Of a stretch of 40,342 nucleotides of DNA, positions 8,112 through 15,265 are shown piece after piece. Made by a program: the position numbers and the translations under genes. The notes beneath the pieces were generated by a model that was not told where the DNA came from, did not search any database, and saw only the letters and a list, made by a program, of their open reading frames with translations. Source of the stretch: Bacteroidales bacterium (GTDB lineage: Bacteria > Bacteroidota > Bacteroidia > Bacteroidales > UBA10428); assembly GCA_016929525.1 (NCBI GenBank), contig JAFGIP010000017.1:1-40342 (forward strand), read 5' to 3'. Position 1 is the first letter of the stretch; every line of letters begins with the position of its first letter.

Positions 8112-8570
8112 TTATCCCAGGGCCTTTATCACATCCTCCGGTGCCTGAACCAGCTCAACTAGTACACCTTCACTGCACAATGGAAATTCATCATTACCCT
8201 TCGGATGTATGAAGCAAATATCGTAGCCGCTTGCTCCTTTTCTTATACCGCCGGGAGTAAAACGCACACCCTGCTGCTCCAACCACTCTGTAGCTTTTGG
8301 GAGATCATCTATCCAAAGACCGATATGATTCAGCTTAGGTTGGTCTACACGTGGTTTTTTATCAAAGTCAAGAGGCTGCATTATATCTACTTCAGTTGAA
8401 TGTACACCCTCACCTATCCTTAAAACATCTTCATCAACATTTTCACTTTCACTTTTAAACGTCTTTACCTGTGCCAGTCCCATAATATCGACCCAGAACC
8501 GGGCAAGCTTTGATTTATCTTCTCCTCCGATTGCTATTTGTTGTATACCAAGTACTTTAAATGGTCTCAT
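8112..8570 (-). CDS. VOC (glyoxalase/bleomycin-resistance fold) family protein
   Basis: The 152-aa protein has the paired beta-alpha-beta-beta-beta modules of the vicinal oxygen chelate superfamily: module 1 from about residue 6 and module 2 from about residue 79 (LNHIGLWIDDLPKATEWLEQQG). Likely metal ligands are His80 in LNHIGLW and the Glu in GVLVELVQAP. The position where many relatives have the first His (HxAI) is Gln here (QQIAIGG), so the classical four-ligand site is altered. It resembles lactoylglutathione-lyase-like proteins, but substrate and activity are not predictable. The gene is monocistronic; TACATTCG on the minus strand about 20-45 nt upstream resembles TAnnTTTG with one mismatch. 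Confidence 0.75.
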   Translation of the reverse strand: MRPFKVLGIQQIAIGGEDKSKLARFWVDIMGLAQVKTFKSESENVDEDVLRIGEGVHSTEVDIMQPLDFDKKPRVDQPKLNHIGLWIDDLPKATEWLEQQGVRFTPGGIRKGASGYDICFIHPKGNDEFPLCSEGVLVELVQAPEDVIKALG

Positions 8571-8655
8571 CTTTAAAAATAATGTTTTAATTAAAAATTG
8601 TGCGAATGTAAAGAATTTAGTTTTCTAAATGAAATTGAGAGTGTGACTGAACCCG

Positions 8656-8688
8656 TTGTTAAATTTTGTCGTTTATTTTATACTTTTG
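8656..8688 (+). promoter_or_regulatory. promoter fixing the methyltransferase start
   Basis: TACTTTTG (8681-8688) matches TAnnTTTG, and TTG at 8656-8658 is 22 nt upstream. A transcript starting near 8693 could not include an upstream in-frame start at 8666, so the ATG at 8714 is preferred. Confidence 0.65.
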
Positions 8689-8713
8689 CGCCTTCAGGTT
8701 TACAGAAAGAATA

Positions 8714-9490
8714 ATGAAAAAACTGATCAGATTCGCACTTAATAATATCCCCAGAAAACATCTGATTAGATTTAGCTATTTATTCAGGAAAATATCACAG
8801 TACACTCACAGAGGCAATAATGTTGAATGCCCTATTTGCGGAAGCACTTATAGTAAGTTTTTGAGTTATGGTTATCATGCGGTGAGAAACAGCGTACTTT
8901 GTCCGAAATGTCTTTCTCTTGAAAGACATCGTATGGTGTGGTTGTATTTGAAAAACAGAACCTCTTTTTTTACAGATCCTTTGAAAGTTTTGCACGTTGC
9001 CCCTGAGCAATGCTTTGAAGAAAGATTTAAAAAACTGGATAATCTGGATTATATAACAGCAGATATTGAATCACCTCTTGCCGATTATAAATGCGATGTA
9101 CAGCATCTGCCTTTTCATAATGATATCTTCGATGTAGTAATATGTAATCATGTACTTGAACATGTTGACGACGATGCAAAGGCTATGTCGGAAATACTTA
9201 GAGTAATGAAACCCGGGGCATTTGCCATTCTTCTGGTGCCACTTAGTTTTAAACTGGAGAAGACTTTTGAAGATCCGTCCATTACATCTGCAAAAGACCG
9301 GACCAAATATTACAAACAGTATGATCATAAAAGGCTCTATGGACTGGACTACCCTGAAATGCTCCGGATGGCGGGTTTCGAAATACCCGAATCTAATTAT
9401 CTTGAAGAACTGAGTATTGAAGAAAGAACAAGGTATTGTTTGCCGCCAAAAGAATTTATGTATGGTTATAAAAAACCGCTTACAAAATAA
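8714..9490 (+). CDS. class I SAM-dependent methyltransferase with N-terminal zinc ribbon
   Basis: With the ATG at 8714 the product is 258 aa. An N-terminal four-Cys zinc ribbon (CPICG about residue 40, CPKC about 65) precedes a type 11 methyltransferase domain. The domain shows VLHVAPEQ as motif I region, DYITADIESPLADYKCDV as motif II, and FDVVICNHVLEHVDDDAKAMSEILRVMKPGG-like post-motifs. Relatives of this architecture often occur in glycan or lipid gene sets and methylate small or lipid-linked substrates; the substrate is unknown here. The frame stays open upstream to 8666, but the promoter between 8656 and 8688 argues against that start. It stands alone on +. Confidence 0.8.
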   Translation: MKKLIRFALNNIPRKHLIRFSYLFRKISQYTHRGNNVECPICGSTYSKFLSYGYHAVRNSVLCPKCLSLERHRMVWLYLKNRTSFFTDPLKVLHVAPEQCFEERFKKLDNLDYITADIESPLADYKCDVQHLPFHNDIFDVVICNHVLEHVDDDAKAMSEILRVMKPGAFAILLVPLSFKLEKTFEDPSITSAKDRTKYYKQYDHKRLYGLDYPEMLRMAGFEIPESNYLEELSIEERTRYCLPPKEFMYGYKKPLTK

Positions 9491-9577
9491 CCGGTTTCTA
9501 TTGTCAGGCTTTCATTAACTTCTCCGTTAAATATCTTAAAAAATTTTTCCCAAAAAGTATTTTTAAAAATATTTATC

Positions 9578-9585
9578 TATATTTG
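9578..9585 (+). promoter_or_regulatory. -7 element of the ilv operon promoter
   Basis: TATATTTG matches TAnnTTTG exactly. Transcription from about 9591 would put the leader-peptide ATG only about 12 nt from the RNA 5' end, which suits an attenuator. I see no clear -33 TTTG. Confidence 0.6.
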
Positions 9586-9603
9586 TCAATCTATAAAGAA
9601 GAT

Positions 9604-9666
9604 ATGAGAATAAATTCTGTCATAGTGGTAGTCGTTCTTGTTAGCGTAGTCAATACGCTAAAGTAA
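9604..9666 (+). CDS. ilvL: ilv operon leader peptide (attenuator)
   Basis: The 20-codon reading frame encodes MRINSVIVVVVLVSVVNTLK. It has 8 Val, 2 Ile and 2 Leu codons, 12 of 20, exactly the three products of the downstream pathway. The peptide itself probably has no function. Ribosome stalling on these codons when charged branched-chain tRNAs are scarce would choose between the hairpins that follow. AAGA just before the ATG could help initiation. The stop codon lies inside the segment that forms the antiterminator, as in enterobacterial leaders. The symbol is used by analogy; the peptide is unlikely to be homologous to enterobacterial IlvL. Confidence 0.85.
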   Translation: MRINSVIVVVVLVSVVNTLK

Positions 9667-9732
9667 GAATGGTGCACACTGGGCAGTAAAAAAATATTAA
9701 AAGCCATTCTTACCTGTAGAATGGCTTTTTTA
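9634..9732 (+). terminator. transcription attenuator with mutually exclusive hairpins
   Basis: Three alternative pairings can be read. (1:2) GTTCTTG+TTAGCGTA (9634-9648) pairs with TACGCTAA+TAAGAAT (9654-9661 and 9664-9670), with a 2-nt bulge, inside the leader frame. (2:3) GTAAGAATGG (9663-9672) pairs perfectly with CCATTCTTAC (9704-9713): antiterminator. (3:4) AAAAGCCATTCT (9699-9710) pairs perfectly with AGAATGGCTTTT (9718-9729), followed by Ts to 9732: intrinsic terminator. Stalling on Val/Ile/Leu codons would free segment 2, form 2:3 and allow read-through into ilvD. Confidence 0.9.
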
Positions 9733-9772
9733 ATTTATATATATCATAATAAACATTAAATAAACCTATCAA

Positions 9773-11599
9773 ATGCCACGCAAACATAGAAGTGCAACAA
9801 CAACAGAAGGCCGCCTGATGGCAGGAGCAAGAAGCTTATGGCGAGCCACCGGAATGAAAGAAGAACAATTCGGAAAACCTATTATAGCAGTAGTCAATTC
9901 GTTTACCCAGTTCGTACCCGGACATACCCACCTGCATGAAATCGGACAGGAGGTTAAAAAGTTGATTGAGGCTGAAGATTGTTATGCTGCAGAATTTAAC
10001 ACCATCGCTATCGATGATGGTATTGCCATGGGACACGACGGTATGCTTTATTCATTACCGTCACGTGATCTGATCGCCGACAGCGTTGAATATATGTGCA
10101 ACGCACATAAGGTTGATGCTATGATATGTATCAGTAACTGTGATAAGATAACTCCCGGCATGTTGATGGCTGCCATGAGGCTTAACATACCTGCTATTTT
10201 TGTTAGTGGCGGACCAATGGAAGCAGGGAAAGTCAGTAATAAAAAATACGACCTTGTAGATGCAATGGTTATGGCAGCCGACAGTAATGTTTCAGAAGAT
10301 GAAATCTCTGTTGTTGAACAGGAAGCATGCCCCACTTGCGGATCTTGTTCAGGTATGTTTACAGCCAACTCCATGAACTGTCTGAATGAGGCTATTGGTT
10401 TGGCACTTCCCGGAAACGGTACCATTGTAGCAACCCATAAAAACAGACTTAAATTATTCGAGAAAGCAGCAAAACGAATTGTTGAAATGACACAAAAATA
10501 CTATTTCGAAGATGACGATTCTGTTTTACCACGCTCAATTGCCACGCGCGAAGCATTTATGAATGCAATGGCCCTAGATATTGCCATGGGCGGTTCAACA
10601 AATACCGTTTTGCATATACTGGCCATTGCAAAAGAAGGAGAGGTTACTTTTACAATGAAAGATATCGATGCACTCTCGCAAAAAATACCAGTACTATGTA
10701 AGGTATCACCAAGTTCGGCTTACCATGTTGAAGATGTTAATCGCGCCGGCGGAATACTGGGCATTCTTACCGAGCTTGATAAGGGTGGATTATTAGATGT
10801 AAGTGTAAAAAGAGCCGACGGATCAAACCTGAGAAGTGCGCTGGAAAAATATGATATTACCAATGGTAAAACTGATCCGGAAGCTTTGGAGATATACAGC
10901 AGTGCTCCTGCAGGTATAAAAAACCTTAAAATGGGAAGCCAGGGTGTTGTATACAAAGAACTCGATACAGACAGGAAAACCGGTTGTATCCGGGATATTG
11001 AACATTGTTATAATAAAGACGGAGGACTTGGAGTTCTCTTTGGAAATATTGCTGGTAAAGGATCGGTAGTGAAAACTGCCGGTGTTGATGAATCTTTATT
11101 TAAATTTAAAGGCCCGGCGGTGGTCTTCGAATCGCAGGAAGATGCGATAGAAGGCATCCTGGGCGGCAAAGTGAAGGAGGGTGATGTAGTTATAATCCGG
11201 TATGAAGGGCCCAAAGGAGGTCCCGGAATGCAGGAGATGCTGTACCCGACATCCTATATTAAATCAAAAGGATTAGGGAAAGTATGCGCCCTTGTCACCG
11301 ATGGTCGGTTTTCAGGTGGTACTTCAGGATTATCAATAGGCCACGTTTCGCCCGAAGCTGCTGCCGGAGGTGAAATTGCCCTTATCGAGGATGGCGATAT
11401 TATTCACATCAATATCCCTGACAGGAAAATTGATATGCTGGTCAGTAATGAAGAAATTGAAAAAAGAAGAAAAGCACAGGAAGCCAGAGGCGACAAGGCT
11501 TATACACCAAAAACCAGAAACAGGAAAATATCAAAAGCCCTGAAGGCTTATGCCAGCATGGTGACATCAGCCGATACAGGAGCTATAAGAGAAATATAA
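9773..11599 (+). CDS. ilvD: dihydroxy-acid dehydratase
   Basis: The 608-aa enzyme dehydrates 2,3-dihydroxy-isovalerate and 2,3-dihydroxy-3-methylvalerate, the third common step of valine and isoleucine synthesis. Family signatures are [36 protein letters not shown] (Cys123) and the cluster-binding [18 protein letters not shown] (starting Cys186). These are consistent with an E. coli-type Fe-S dehydratase. The C-terminal [24 protein letters not shown] and [21 protein letters not shown] are also typical. Length is normal. It is the first structural gene behind the attenuator and leads ilvB by 27 nt. Confidence 0.96.
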   Translation: MPRKHRSATTTEGRLMAGARSLWRATGMKEEQFGKPIIAVVNSFTQFVPGHTHLHEIGQEVKKLIEAEDCYAAEFNTIAIDDGIAMGHDGMLYSLPSRDLIADSVEYMCNAHKVDAMICISNCDKITPGMLMAAMRLNIPAIFVSGGPMEAGKVSNKKYDLVDAMVMAADSNVSEDEISVVEQEACPTCGSCSGMFTANSMNCLNEAIGLALPGNGTIVATHKNRLKLFEKAAKRIVEMTQKYYFEDDDSVLPRSIATREAFMNAMALDIAMGGSTNTVLHILAIAKEGEVTFTMKDIDALSQKIPVLCKVSPSSAYHVEDVNRAGGILGILTELDKGGLLDVSVKRADGSNLRSALEKYDITNGKTDPEALEIYSSAPAGIKNLKMGSQGVVYKELDTDRKTGCIRDIEHCYNKDGGLGVLFGNIAGKGSVVKTAGVDESLFKFKGPAVVFESQEDAIEGILGGKVKEGDVVIIRYEGPKGGPGMQEMLYPTSYIKSKGLGKVCALVTDGRFSGGTSGLSIGHVSPEAAAGGEIALIEDGDIIHINIPDRKIDMLVSNEEIEKRRKAQEARGDKAYTPKTRNRKISKALKAYASMVTSADTGAIREI

Positions 11600-11626
11600 A
11601 TTTATTAACTCGTCAATCATAAAAAA

Positions 11627-13327
11627 ATGTCGAAAAAAGTATCCGGATCGCATGCATTAATGCTTTCACTTATTGAAGAAGGAGTTGATTATATCTTCGG
11701 ATATCCCGGTGGCGCAATTATGCCGGTATACGACTCCATGATGGATTATCAGGATAAAATCAAACATATATTAACCCGTCACGAGCAAGGTGCTGTTCAT
11801 GCAGCACAGGGTTATGCCAGAGTATCGGGAAAAGTAGGAGTCTGCATGGCCACATCAGGGCCGGGAGCAACAAACCTTATTACAGGTATAGTCGATGCAA
11901 TGATCGATTCTACTCCAGTAGTATGTATTACAGGACAGGTTGTCTCACCACTTCTGGGGACCGATGCATTCCAGGAAACCGATGTTGTTGGTATCTCGAT
12001 GCCTGTAACCAAATGGAATTACCTGGTTACAAAAGCGGAAGAAATTCCATGGGCCATAGCACAGGCATTCTATATTGCACGTACAGGCCGGCCGGGACCG
12101 GTTTTAATTGATATTACCAAGGATGCACAATTCAACGAATTCGAATTTAAATACAAGAAATGTGAATCTATAAGAAGCTATGAACCGAGACCAAAGATCA
12201 ATAAAGATAAAATTAAAGAAGCAGCTGCACTGATAAATCAGGCTAAGAAACCCTATATACTTTTCGGACAGGGAATAATTCTGGGAGGTGCTGAGGATGA
12301 ATTCAGAACTTTTATTGAAAAATCGGGAATTCCTGCAGCGTGGACTATTTTAGGAGTATCCGCTCTGGAAACAGGTCATCCGTTAAATATGGGAATGCTT
12401 GGAATGCATGGTAACTACGCTACCAATATCATGAATAACAAGTGTGATCTGATGATCGCCATTGGCATGCGTTTCGATGACCGTGTAACAGGGAACCTGA
12501 ATTCATTTGCCAAGCAGGCGAAAATTATTCACCTTGAAATAGACCCGGCTGAAATTGATAAAAATGTGAAAACCGATGTGGCAGTTCTGGGAGATGTTAA
12601 AGAAACCCTTCCGATCCTTACAGAATTTATCGAGAAACGAGAACACTCGGAATGGATCGGGGAATTTAAAGCTCTCAGTAAAATTGAATACGAGAAAGTC
12701 ATTAAAACAGATTTCTACCCGGAAACGGAAGGAATCAGAATGGGAGAAGTAATTCGCAGGATCAATGAGCGAACAAAAGGTAATGCAATTATCGTGACCG
12801 ATGTTGGTCAGCACCAGATGTTTGCTTCCCGATATGCCAAACTGAATACCAAAAGAAGTTTTGTTACTTCAGGCGGACTTGGTACAATGGGATTTGGATT
12901 ACCTGCAGCCCATGGGGCAAAAATCGGAGCACCCGATAAGGATGTTATACTTTTCGTTGGTGACGGCGGCTTTCAGATGACTATCCAGGAGCTGGGAACT
13001 ATTAACCAGACACAGGCAGCAGTAAAAGTGGTTCTTCTAAATAATAAGTATCTTGGAATGGTTCGCCAATGGCAGCAACTGTTCTTCGATAGAAGATATG
13101 CAGAAACATTTCTTATGAATCCCGACTTTATAACCATTGCAAAAGGATTCGGAATTGAAGCGAAGAAAGTTCTTGAACGTCCCGAACTCGACAGTGCAAT
13201 TGATGAAATGCTGAACCATAAGGGTGCATATGTTCTTGAAGTTTCTATTGAAAAAGAAGATAATGTATTTCCGATGGTACCAACAGGGGCGTCAGTATCA
13301 GATGTAATCCTTGAACCACAGAAGTAA
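11627..13327 (+). CDS. ilvB: acetolactate synthase, large (catalytic) subunit
   Basis: The 566-aa thiamine-diphosphate enzyme condenses two pyruvates, or pyruvate with 2-ketobutyrate, in the first common step of branched-chain synthesis. Visible landmarks are GYPGGAIMPVYD, the activating glutamate Glu53 in TRHEQGAVHAAQGYAR, the FAD-domain region at about 190-340, and the TPP/Mg motif VGDGGFQMTIQELGT...LLNNKYLG starting at about residue 444. Length matches AHAS large subunits. It sits 27 nt after ilvD and 17 nt before its regulatory partner ilvN, so all three should be translated from one attenuated transcript. Confidence 0.96.
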   Translation: MSKKVSGSHALMLSLIEEGVDYIFGYPGGAIMPVYDSMMDYQDKIKHILTRHEQGAVHAAQGYARVSGKVGVCMATSGPGATNLITGIVDAMIDSTPVVCITGQVVSPLLGTDAFQETDVVGISMPVTKWNYLVTKAEEIPWAIAQAFYIARTGRPGPVLIDITKDAQFNEFEFKYKKCESIRSYEPRPKINKDKIKEAAALINQAKKPYILFGQGIILGGAEDEFRTFIEKSGIPAAWTILGVSALETGHPLNMGMLGMHGNYATNIMNNKCDLMIAIGMRFDDRVTGNLNSFAKQAKIIHLEIDPAEIDKNVKTDVAVLGDVKETLPILTEFIEKREHSEWIGEFKALSKIEYEKVIKTDFYPETEGIRMGEVIRRINERTKGNAIIVTDVGQHQMFASRYAKLNTKRSFVTSGGLGTMGFGLPAAHGAKIGAPDKDVILFVGDGGFQMTIQELGTINQTQAAVKVVLLNNKYLGMVRQWQQLFFDRRYAETFLMNPDFITIAKGFGIEAKKVLERPELDSAIDEMLNHKGAYVLEVSIEKEDNVFPMVPTGASVSDVILEPQK

Positions 13328-13344
13328 TTTAAAAACAGTAAGTC

Positions 13345-13878
13345 ATGAAAGAAACATTCACTATAACAGCTTTTTCTGAAAATCATATTGGTCTGTTAAA
13401 CCGGATAACGATAATTTTTACACGCCGCAGGGTAAATATCGATACATTAACCGTATCACCATCGGCGATAAAAGGAGTCCATAAATTTACAATCACTGTT
13501 TTTGAAACCCATGAAATGGTCGAAAAAGTAGTAAAACAAATCGATAAGGTAGTAGATGTTATCAAAGCATTTTATCATACCGATGATGAAATTATCTTCC
13601 AGGAATTAGCTTTGTATAAAGTGTCAACTGACATTCTGTTAAATAGTAATCAGGTTGAGAACATTGTAAGAAAAAGCTCAGGCAGGATCGTTGAAGTTAC
13701 TCCTACATATACCGTTATTGAAAAGATGGGGACAGCAGAAGAAACACAGGAACTGTTTGAAGAACTGAACAAGCTGGGAATACTGCAGTTTACGCGTTCA
13801 GGAAGGATTGCTGTTACCAGGCTCAGCGAAGAGTTGCTGCACAATTTCCTGAAAGAAAGAAATCTGTTGTGGAAGTAA
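13345..13878 (+). CDS. ilvN: acetolactate synthase, small (regulatory) subunit
   Basis: The 177-aa protein opens with an ACT domain (FTITAFSENHIGLLNRITIIFTRRRVNIDTLTVSPS). This binds valine in the family and transmits feedback inhibition to the large subunit. The C-terminal half matches the second small-subunit domain. It ends the ilvDBN unit: a strong intrinsic terminator follows within 25 nt. In many Bacteroidota ilvC comes next on the same strand; here it does not, being 4.6 kb away in reverse orientation. Confidence 0.93.
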   Translation: MKETFTITAFSENHIGLLNRITIIFTRRRVNIDTLTVSPSAIKGVHKFTITVFETHEMVEKVVKQIDKVVDVIKAFYHTDDEIIFQELALYKVSTDILLNSNQVENIVRKSSGRIVEVTPTYTVIEKMGTAEETQELFEELNKLGILQFTRSGRIAVTRLSEELLHNFLKERNLLWK

Positions 13879-13898
13879 AATTATTGAATTCAGTTATG

Positions 13899-13927
13899 AA
13901 AAGGACAGCCGGGGGTTGTCCTTTTTT
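13899..13927 (+). terminator. intrinsic terminator of ilvDBN
   Basis: AAAAGGACA (13899-13907) pairs perfectly with TGTCCTTTT (13917-13925) around a GC-rich loop and runs into Ts. It closes the operon 20 nt after ilvN. Confidence 0.85.
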
Positions 13928-13985
13928 AATATAATTCCTCTTCTGTTTACTAAATATTATTCTTAGTAATACCCTCACTTATTGA

Positions 13986-14057
13986 TTAAAACCGTGGTGG
14001 AGGAGGTGGTGGTGGCGGATCTTCGGGATTTGGGAGTTTATAATTGATTATTTTCAT
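13986..14057 (-). CDS. 23-aa microprotein with eight consecutive prolines
   Basis: The frame starts ATG at 14057 and stops TAA at 13988. It encodes an N-terminal MKIINYKLPNPED, then eight prolines (CCG, four CCA-type and CCT codons mixed), then Arg-Phe. The gap to the stop of the upstream two-TM gene is 5 nt, so the two should be translationally coupled. The mixed proline codons argue against simple trinucleotide slippage and for selection on the peptide. A run of eight Pro needs EF-P for efficient synthesis and could stall ribosomes. No family is recognised, and coding status rests on spacing and codon pattern only. Confidence 0.5.
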   Translation of the reverse strand: MKIINYKLPNPEDPPPPPPPPRF

Positions 14058-14062
14058 GACTC

Positions 14063-14581
14063 TTATTTTTTGTAATTTTCGATATTATTATCTGCAATGG
14101 ATTTTGCTTTGTTATTAACATCTTTGGTAAGAAAGAAATCCTGTTTAATCCTCTTTCTGATTTCTCCATATCTTTTTTTAAATTCAACAAGCATTGACTG
14201 ATATGTTTCCACTGGAAAATCTTTATCAATGAGCATTTTATCTCTCATTATCTCAAGTTCGATCCTGAGATTAATACAATCATTTTTTACTTCAGTCCAG
14301 TCTTTGATTTTTGCACTTACGTCCCAGACTGCATAAATTATCGAACTAACAGCAGCAGCTCCCATAATTACAGCCCATGTATACACTCCTATGCTGTTTT
14401 TCCATAATGCCCAACCCGAGATACCTGTTCCTGAAGCTGTAATTGCTATAATTATTCGCGATACATCATGAGAAATTTGCCATCTCCTTATTAATTTAAT
14501 AGCAACCTGCTCATAGAAAAATGTATAGTAATGGGTATAGAAAATTTTTTCCCAAATAATATCTCTTGGGCTCTCCGACAT
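14063..14581 (-). CDS. SLATT-like two-transmembrane protein
   Basis: The 172-aa protein has a helical N-terminus (about 1-38) with aromatic residues, two adjacent transmembrane helices (about 41-60 and 65-86) joined by a very short turn, and a long charged, probably coiled-coil helix to the C-terminus. This order is that of SLATT domains, predicted pore-forming effectors found with nucleotide-sensing or defence systems. There is no signal peptide or enzyme motif. The partner here is not a SMODS or SLOG gene but a polyproline microprotein 5 nt downstream. TATCTTTG 15 nt upstream suggests an independent promoter. The SLATT call is by architecture, so moderate. Confidence 0.55.
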   Translation of the reverse strand: MSESPRDIIWEKIFYTHYYTFFYEQVAIKLIRRWQISHDVSRIIIAITASGTGISGWALWKNSIGVYTWAVIMGAAAVSSIIYAVWDVSAKIKDWTEVKNDCINLRIELEIMRDKMLIDKDFPVETYQSMLVEFKKRYGEIRKRIKQDFFLTKDVNNKAKSIADNNIENYKK

Positions 14582-14595
14582 ACAAACAATTTATT

Positions 14596-14603
14596 CAAAG
14601 ATA
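14596..14603 (-). promoter_or_regulatory. -7 element for the two-TM/microprotein unit
   Basis: TATCTTTG on the minus strand matches TAnnTTTG exactly and ends 15 nt before the start codon at 14581. It separates this unit transcriptionally from the radical SAM cluster upstream. Confidence 0.5.
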
Positions 14604-14861
14604 AATATAAAACTAATCTCATGAACTTAAAAAATTCTAACAGATAACTATTTCTGTAACTTTAGAAATTACATGGTTCCTTTTATAAAATTTCTTTCAT
14701 GAAAATGTAATTGAAGTCACACGATTCCGGGTACAAAATATAACGACTGTGAAAGGATAATAATACTGAGAAATATCAAATTGAATGCCCTGACAATAAT
14801 AAGCAGTGCACCTGCTAATAATTTTCAGAAACAAAATTTAATGCTATACGTTGCGATTTTA

Positions 14862-15161
14862 CTAATCCCAATATGCTGAATATACGCTATAATAGTCGTA
14901 GTAGTAATAGGAATCAGTGTAATAATAATAGTCACTGTAGTAGTCACTATAATCATAATAATCGCTGTAATCGTTATAATCGAAATATGGCTCACAAGAA
15001 GAACTACTGCCAACTATAAAAGCACCTGCTATAGTTCCGGCAGCAAGGTAAGCCATACGTTTTAAAGCTTCCCTTCTTTTTATGCTGTCAGGGGTCGGAG
15101 TGTTTTGATCCTTTCCCTCATCAGGAAGGTTTCCTTTTGAATTTTTAATTTCTTCACTCAT
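14862..15161 (-). CDS. Tyr/Asp-rich precursor peptide of a radical SAM system (candidate RiPP)
   Basis: The 99-aa peptide has three parts. Residues 1-27 are a polar leader. Residues 28-50 carry a twin-arginine-like motif (K28-R-R-E-A-L-K34) and a hydrophobic segment (AYLAAGTIAGAFIVG), ending at SSSSC with Cys56, a loose lipobox. Residues 57-99 are a tail of 43 residues with 20 Tyr and 9 Asp. All nine Asp (61, 64, 67, 70, 73, 77, 83, 89, 99) have Tyr at position -2; residues 59-73 are five perfect Y-X-D triplets, and the last three residues are Y-W-D. It lies 104 nt downstream of two radical SAM genes and a SPASM-like gene on the same strand, so it is the likely substrate. No Lys or Arg occurs in the tail. 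Confidence 0.8.
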   Translation of the reverse strand: MSEEIKNSKGNLPDEGKDQNTPTPDSIKRREALKRMAYLAAGTIAGAFIVGSSSSCEPYFDYNDYSDYYDYSDYYSDYYYYTDSYYYYDYYSVYSAYWD

Positions 15162-15265
15162 AACCTTTTCGATTTACAGTTTATAAAGGTAAAAATATTT
15201 TTTTATCTGCTGATTTTATAATCCGAAAATAAAAGAACCTGCTACCGGTATTTAGAGCTAAATGT

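Noticed and set aside
8666-8713. Longer start of the methyltransferase at 8666
   Set aside because: A TAnnTTTG promoter at 8681-8688 lies inside the proposed coding region, and the extra 16 residues do not match the zinc-ribbon start.
13920-14040. Gly-codon-rich stretch on the plus strand as a glycine-rich protein
   Set aside because: No start or long frame on the plus strand; the minus strand gives the polyproline frame next to the upstream gene.
14862-14988. Tyr-rich tail as meaningless low-complexity sequence
   Set aside because: The Y-X-D register, the presence of a signal-like leader, and the maturase genes make random repetition unlikely, though it cannot be excluded without homologues.
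14825-15013. Ile/Thr-rich frame on the minus strand over the precursor
   Set aside because: It is a shadow of the Tyr-codon tract: TAT/TAC/GAT repeats read in another frame.
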